Shown one piece after another: positions 3,833-7,743 of a stretch of 7,743 nucleotides of DNA (position 1 is the stretch's first letter; the number at the start of each line of letters is the position of its first letter). The stretch spans positions 1 to 7,743 of the forward strand of contig JBOGEB010000193.1 of NCBI GenBank assembly GCA_050743125.1. The letters are read 5' to 3'. Origin of the DNA: JBOGEB01 sp050743125. Its GTDB lineage: Bacteria > Actinomycetota > Nitriliruptoria > Euzebyales > Egibacteraceae. Below the pieces are notes generated by a model, which saw nothing but the letters and a program-made list of their open reading frames with translations, did no database searches and had not been told where the DNA came from. A program made the position numbers and the translations under genes.

Positions 3833-5932
3833 CTACTGCTTGCTTGCTTCCGGTGCATCCAGCGAGTCGGCGAGGATCTGGGAGACGTCGATGACGCGGG
3901 TCCGGCCAGGGGTCACCGACCCGTCCGCGACCTTGTCGTTGACGGCGTCGTCGAGCATGGCGAGGCAGAACGGGCAGGCGGTCGAGATCAGATCGGGCTC
4001 CAGCGCGAGGGCCTCCTCGATGCGCTCGTGGTTGACGCGCTTGCCGATGCGCTCCTCCATGAAGAACCGGGCGCCGCCGGCGCCGCAGCAGAAGCCGCGG
4101 TCCCGGCAGCGCGGCATCTCGACCTTGACCAGGCCCTCGACGGTGTCGAGGACCGCGCGGGGCGGGTCGTAGACGTCGTTGTGCCGTCCCAGGTAACAGG
4201 GGTCGTGGTAGGTCACCGTCGCGTCCGTCGCTCGCTGGGGGCGCAGCCGCCCCTCGGCGACCAGCTTCGCGAGCAGCTGAGTGTGGTGGATGACCTCGTA
4301 GTCACCGCCGAAGTCCGGGTACTCGTTGCGCAGCGTGTTGAAGCAGTGCGGGCACCAGGTCACGATCGTCCGCGCGCCGACCCGCTCGAGCGTGGCCACG
4401 TTCTGCTCGGCGAGCGTCTGGAACAGGTACTCCATGCCGAGGCGGCGGGCCGGGTCGCCGGTGCACGCCTCGGCCGGGCCGAGCACCGCGAAGCGCACGC
4501 CCGCTTGCCTGAGCAGCCGGACGATCGTGCGGGTGACCGCCTTCGCGCGGTCCTCCAGCGCGCCGGCGCAGCCGACCCAGAGCAGCAGCTCGACGTCGTC
4601 AGCGATCCTGCCGTCGACGACCGGCACGTCGAGGCCGGCGGCCCAGTCGAGACGGCGCGACGGGCCGAGGCCCCACGGGTCGCCGGAGCGCTCGACGTTG
4701 CGGAGCATCCCGCCCGCCTCCCGTGGGAAGCTTGACTCCATCTGCGCCTTGTACCGGCGCAGGTCGACGATGTGGTCGACGTGCTCGATGTCGACCGGGC
4801 ACTCCTCCACGCACGCCCCGCACGTCGTGCACGACCAGAGCACGTCGAAGTCGATGACCGCGTCGGGTTGGCCGGGCTCGTCGCCGACGAGCTGCATGCG
4901 CAGCACGTCGGGCTCGGTCGAGCCGGGATCGAGCAGGTACGGCGCTTTGGCCCACAGGTGGTCCCGCAGGTCCATGATCAACAGCTTCGGCGAGAGCGGC
5001 TTGCCGGTGGCCCACGCCGGGCACTGGCTCTGGCACCGCCCGCACTCGGTGCACGTGTAGAAGTCGAGGAACCGTTTGAACCCGAAGTGCTCCAGCTCGC
5101 CGACGCCCAGGACGTCGCCCTCGCCCATCTGCTCGGGGTCGATCCGCTCGGCTTCGAGCTTGCCCAGCGCCTTCGGCCGCCGCGCGAACAGCACGCTCGG
5201 CACGACCGTGAGCACGTGCAGGTGCTTCGAGCTCAGCGTGAACAGCAGGAACGCCGCGAACACCGTCAGGTGCGCGACCAGGAACACCGTGCCGAGCAGG
5301 GACACCCAAGCCGCCGGCAGCCCGGCGAGCGCCTGGCCGACCGAGCGTGACAGGAACGCGGTGTCCGGGTACGGCAGCGTGCCCTCCACGAGGCGGACGC
5401 CGCGCAGCACCAGCACGGTGTAGAGCAGCCCGAGCTCGTAGAGCAGCACGTACCAGCCCTGGTCGAGCCTGCTGCCCGCGAACCGTGACCGCCGGCCCAG
5501 CCGCGCCGGCGCCTGGGCGAGCCGGATCAGCGCGAACCCGGCGATCCCGACGAGCACGAGCGCGGTGAGCAGGTCCTGGGCGAAGCCGAGCGCGTCGCTG
5601 GCCGCTGTGCCGGGGCCGAAGAACGGGATGTGGAAGTCGGGGTCGAAGACCTCGCCGGCCGCCTCGAGGGTCTGGCTCTGCAGGACGACGAAGCCCCAGA
5701 AGATGAGCGCGTGCAGGACGCCCGGCCCGCGCCACCGCAGCAGCTTGCGTTGGCCGAGCACGTGCGTGAGCTGGTAGCGGATCTTCTGGCCCGGGGTGCC
5801 CATGCGGTCGGGCATCGGCCGGGCCTTGCGCAGCAGCCGTACGAGGAACGTGATCCGGCGGGCCGCGAGCCAGCCGGCTGCCCCGAGCACCGTCACGCCA
5901 GCGCCGAGCCGGACGTAGTCGAGCGCCTCCAT
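3833..5932 (-). CDS. etfD: EtfD-type membrane iron-sulfur oxidoreductase
   Basis: A 699-residue membrane protein related to M. tuberculosis Rv0338c, reported to accept electrons from electron-transfer flavoprotein during fatty-acid beta-oxidation and pass them toward menaquinone. The N-terminal 250 residues contain about five or six hydrophobic helices (near 6-30, 70-90, 118-140, 160-180, 207-235) with His57, His74, His221, His237 and His239 as candidate heme ligands, resembling a NarI-like domain. Two [4Fe-4S] motifs follow: Cys294/297/300/304 and Cys368/371/374/378. The C-terminal half has two CCG-type cysteine-rich domains as in heterodisulfide reductase B. The second is complete (Cys579, Cys615-616, Cys653/656); the first (Cys455, Cys490, Cys527/530) lacks the tandem CC. 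A TAGGCT box eight bases upstream favours ATG 5932; GTG 5953 would add seven residues. No beta-oxidation genes are adjacent. Confidence 0.93.
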   Translation of the reverse strand: MEALDYVRLGAGVTVLGAAGWLAARRITFLVRLLRKARPMPDRMGTPGQKIRYQLTHVLGQRKLLRWRGPGVLHALIFWGFVVLQSQTLEAAGEVFDPDFHIPFFGPGTAASDALGFAQDLLTALVLVGIAGFALIRLAQAPARLGRRSRFAGSRLDQGWYVLLYELGLLYTVLVLRGVRLVEGTLPYPDTAFLSRSVGQALAGLPAAWVSLLGTVFLVAHLTVFAAFLLFTLSSKHLHVLTVVPSVLFARRPKALGKLEAERIDPEQMGEGDVLGVGELEHFGFKRFLDFYTCTECGRCQSQCPAWATGKPLSPKLLIMDLRDHLWAKAPYLLDPGSTEPDVLRMQLVGDEPGQPDAVIDFDVLWSCTTCGACVEECPVDIEHVDHIVDLRRYKAQMESSFPREAGGMLRNVERSGDPWGLGPSRRLDWAAGLDVPVVDGRIADDVELLLWVGCAGALEDRAKAVTRTIVRLLRQAGVRFAVLGPAEACTGDPARRLGMEYLFQTLAEQNVATLERVGARTIVTWCPHCFNTLRNEYPDFGGDYEVIHHTQLLAKLVAEGRLRPQRATDATVTYHDPCYLGRHNDVYDPPRAVLDTVEGLVKVEMPRCRDRGFCCGAGGARFFMEERIGKRVNHERIEEALALEPDLISTACPFCLAMLDDAVNDKVADGSVTPGRTRVIDVSQILADSLDAPEASKQ

Positions 5933-5940
5933 CGGGGCGA

Positions 5941-5946
5941 AGCCTA
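5941..5946 (-). promoter_or_regulatory. Possible -10 box of etfD
   Basis: On the minus strand TAGGCT matches TANNNT and ends eight bases before the ATG at 5932, which would give a leaderless or nearly leaderless transcript like the one proposed for dcd. No Shine-Dalgarno precedes either candidate start. The -35 region (GTGAGC near 5962-5967) is weak and too close, so this is tentative. Confidence 0.3.
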
Positions 5947-6090
5947 ACGTCACCGAGCGCCGCTCACGGCCCGTCGATGCCGGGCGCGTCACCCGGCCGC
6001 ACGGGCGAGCGTGGCGCGGACCTGCCGCCCCGCGCTGGTCGGTTCCAGGAGGGGCGCGAGGGCGTCGATGCCAGGACGGCCGCGCTGTTC

Positions 6091-6425
6091 TCAGTCGCGG
6101 AAGAAGGCGCGCAGTTTCGTCAGGACGGGTGAGTCGGGCGTGTCGGCGATGAAATAGCCGTCGGTGACGATGACGCGGTCGTAGGGGGCGCGGTCCGGGG
6201 CGCCGAGCGCACCGTCGCCTGTGGTCACGTGCACGCGGCCGTATCCGGTCGCGTCCAGCGTTTGCCGGGCCTGCGCGGCGACCTCCGGGTCGATGTCGAT
6301 GGTGGTGACCTGGCCGGTCTGGCTGACGAGGTCGGCGAGCAGCGCGGCGACGGGGCGTCCCCGATTGCCACCGCAACCGCCTGATGGGCCGCAAGGCCAA
6401 GTCGTTCGAGGCAGATGCCCACGCC
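6091..6425 (-). pseudogene. Protein-L-isoaspartate methyltransferase relic (PCMT)
   Basis: Minus-strand reading from 6425: one frame gives GICLERLGLAAHQAVAVAIGD, like the helix and motif I (LERLGL...VLEIG) of PCMT-type SAM-dependent methyltransferases that repair isoaspartyl residues. A different frame then continues PVAALLADLVSQTGQVTTID, followed by IDPEVAAQARQTLDATGYGR, VHVTTGDGALGAPDRAPYDR and VIVTDG, which are recognisable motif I-III regions. The switch near 6350-6375 requires a frameshift and destroys the glycine-rich SAM loop. After VIVTDG the family sequence stops and an unrelated tail (YFIADTPDSPVLTKLRAFFR) runs to a TGA at 6091. Only about 110 of some 200 or more expected residues remain, with no proper start. 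It lies between etfD and the substrate-binding-protein gene on the same strand. The motif II-III assignment is strong; the frameshift reading is by eye. Confidence 0.65.
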
Positions 6426-6455
6426 GATTTGGTCGGCGCTGGCGTCGAGCTGTGG

Positions 6456-7433
6456 TCAGATCGCCCCGATGGGGACCATCCGACCTCCCTTCCAGCGTAT
6501 GGTCGTCACGCGGAGGCCGACCTGCCGCCAGGCGGCATCGAGGGCGAAGTCACCCAGCAACGTCGAGGTTTCCCACTTCGGCACATCCTCGGCCGCCAGG
6601 CCAAGATGGTAGGCGGCGTTCGCGAGATAGCCAGCGGCGGCAGCGAGCGCAGCCACGTACGAGGGCTCCCGGCCTGTCCGGCTGTGGTAGCGGGCCGCGA
6701 AGTCGACGCCTGAAGGACCGATCTGCGGTGTGCGAGGGCTCGGCCACCAATGCACCGGCCCCAGAACACCCTCCGCTGCTCCCCCCAATTCTTCGTGAAA
6801 CGGATGAATCCCGGCAGCCACGGCTCCGAGAAGGAGCAAGGATCGCCGCTGATCCCCGAGGCGGCGAACCGCCGCCACATCGTCTTCGAAGCGACCGGCG
6901 AGCAGCAGCGCCGCGTCGGTCAGATCCTGGCCGTCAACGGCCGAGATATCGACCACCCGAACATTTATCCCCCGCTCGTTCGCACGCGCTGCCGCGCCGT
7001 CGGCGACCGTTTGAGCGTGCGGCCCCGAGCCTCGCGCCACCACCAGCCGGGTGACTCCGCAGGCCACCGCCTCGTCCACGGCCCCGCTGAAGTACGAGGA
7101 TGCCGGCGCGGGCAGACACGCGACACTCGGCTGAGCTAGGTCGTCGGCCGACCCACCATGGTTCCAAAGCAGCCGCCCCGCGCCACGGACCAACGGCGCC
7201 ACTGCCCGCACGAGCCCGCTGCTGTACGGACCCAGGAGCAAGTCCACGCTATCGAGCCAGCCGGCGTACGCCTCGATAGCGGTCGCTCGAGAGCCACCGT
7301 CATCCACGAGGGTCAGCGGAACGCTGCTGCTCTTTGCCCAAAGCCGCGCTCCTTCCGCGGCCTGGGCTCCTTGACGCTTGAACGGCCCGGTGAGGCTAAG
7401 GGTCAGGGCTGCTGTTGGCAGCGACGAGGTCAA
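6456..7433 (-). CDS. Substrate-binding-protein fold (Peripla_BP_6-like) without signal peptide
   Basis: A 325-residue protein with the type I periplasmic-binding fold of branched-chain amino-acid ABC receptors. The N-terminus LTLSLTGPFKRQGAQAAEGA (10-29) matches the first strand and helix of the family, DLLLGPYSSGLVRAVAPLV follows near residue 64, and the C-terminal region has YHSRTGREPSYVAALAAAAG and the terminal strand RVTTIRWKGGRMVPI. These suggest a complete domain. There is no signal peptide or lipobox, and reading upstream in frame shows none either, so the protein should stay in the cytoplasm. The start is TTG, chosen because AGGAGGTG (7441-7448) lies seven bases upstream. No permease or ATPase gene is nearby. 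It starts 28 bases after the GntR-like remnant, in the same direction, so ligand sensing linked to regulation is conceivable. The ligand is unknown. Confidence 0.82.
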   Translation of the reverse strand: MTSSLPTAALTLSLTGPFKRQGAQAAEGARLWAKSSSVPLTLVDDGGSRATAIEAYAGWLDSVDLLLGPYSSGLVRAVAPLVRGAGRLLWNHGGSADDLAQPSVACLPAPASSYFSGAVDEAVACGVTRLVVARGSGPHAQTVADGAAARANERGINVRVVDISAVDGQDLTDAALLLAGRFEDDVAAVRRLGDQRRSLLLLGAVAAGIHPFHEELGGAAEGVLGPVHWWPSPRTPQIGPSGVDFAARYHSRTGREPSYVAALAAAAGYLANAAYHLGLAAEDVPKWETSTLLGDFALDAAWRQVGLRVTTIRWKGGRMVPIGAI

Positions 7434-7440
7434 CTGTTGA

Positions 7441-7448
7441 CACCTCCT
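7441..7448 (-). promoter_or_regulatory. Strong Shine-Dalgarno deciding the TTG start
   Basis: AGGAGGTG on the minus strand, seven bases before the TTG at 7433, is close to a perfect anti-16S match and fixes the start of the substrate-binding-protein gene at an uncommon codon. Confidence 0.75.
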
Positions 7449-7461
7449 CGGCGGGGTGGGC

Positions 7462-7743
7462 TCACAGCTGTAGCTCGAACCGGTGCGTCACGATTTCACC
7501 GTGTGCGATGGTGTCCAGCACCTCAACCGGCTGATCCCCGGCGTAAGCAGTGCGGATGTTCCGGGTCACTGGCACCCCGCTCGGAAGGCGAAGGGCCCGC
7601 TCTTCCTCAGGGTCGGGGAGGCGGGGTCGGCGCGTTGTATGGGGCAGCCCTGCCCGCGGGCGATCTCGTCGGCTCGCGCCGGTTGCCCGACCGGCTCGAA
7701 GGCGCATTCGCAGCTCCGGTGTGGCGTGATCAGCAGGAGATCA
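7462..7743 (-). pseudogene. GntR-family regulator, C-terminal UTRA part (broken, runs off the window)
   Basis: The last 50 or so codons before the TGA at 7462 read DPEEERALRLPSGVPVTRNI, then RTAYAGDQPVEVLDTIAHGE and IVTHRFELQL, a typical C-terminus of the UTRA ligand-binding domain of HutC-type GntR repressors. Upstream in the same frame the sequence turns into arginine-rich text and meets a stop at 7741-7743, with no UTRA pattern. In another frame FEPVGQPARADEIARG (about 7640-7695) resembles the segment that should precede it, so a frameshift or small insertion near 7620-7650 is likely. The DNA-binding winged helix would lie beyond the window. The call of pseudogene is inferred; a sequencing error could look the same. 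It precedes the substrate-binding-protein gene by 28 bases on the same strand. Confidence 0.6.

Noticed and set aside
4028..4735. Plus-strand open frames within etfD
   Set aside because: They are shadows of the minus-strand gene, which has two ferredoxin-type cysteine clusters and CCG domains.
5933..6400. N-terminal extension of etfD to an 855-residue protein
   Set aside because: The added 156 residues are Arg/Pro-rich and lie out of frame over the PCMT relic; the hydrophobic EtfD start with MEALDYVRLG is the natural N-terminus.
1..7743. CRISPR array or long direct repeats
   Set aside because: No regularly spaced repeat was seen on reading through the window.

Overview
The window is high-GC DNA with actinobacterial gene families: a Dcd of the mycobacterial type, an EtfD-type iron-sulfur membrane reductase, a soluble bacterial P450, GTG and TTG starts, and TANNNT-type -10 boxes. 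A filamentous or mycobacteria-like actinomycete fits; I cannot name the genus. Inference from memory: dcd (Rv0321), a P450 gene and etfD (Rv0338c) also lie in the same general neighbourhood in Mycobacterium tuberculosis, so the core looks like ancient chromosomal backbone.

Layout. Bases 1-600 hold a VapB-type antitoxin followed by a VapC gene that has lost its middle and its end. A tRNA-Gly(CCC) lies on the minus strand at 747-817, with an imperfect 26-bp palindrome downstream of it. dcd (908-1942) is transcribed away from the tRNA and contains the highlight of the window, an in-frame mini-intein of 156 codons placed in the active-site loop. A complete cytochrome P450 (1973-3229) follows 30 bases later. 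Bases 3264-3553 are a junkyard: a deleted phosphoribosyltransferase fragment on the minus strand abuts a 5'-truncated BrnT-like toxin fragment on the plus strand. The latter is translationally coupled (ATGA) to an intact ribbon-helix-helix antitoxin gene (3550-3777). A strong hairpin separates this from the convergent etfD (3833-5932, minus). Upstream of etfD lies a frameshifted, truncated protein-isoaspartate methyltransferase relic. The right end holds a complete gene for a substrate-binding-protein fold without a signal peptide (6456-7433, minus), preceded by the C-terminal part of a GntR/UTRA regulator that appears broken.

How it fits together. The housekeeping genes are pyrimidine nucleotide metabolism (dcd), glycine decoding (tRNA) and fatty-acid-derived electron transfer to quinone (etfD). 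Between them are at least five decayed genes (vapC, phosphoribosyltransferase, BrnT-like toxin, PCMT, GntR), of types common in actinobacterial accessory DNA. The two surviving antitoxins next to broken toxins suggest toxin-antitoxin modules whose toxins were inactivated. The intein is the strongest candidate for something new: its splice site would make Dcd activity depend on protein splicing, and both histidines that normally assist asparagine cyclization are replaced.
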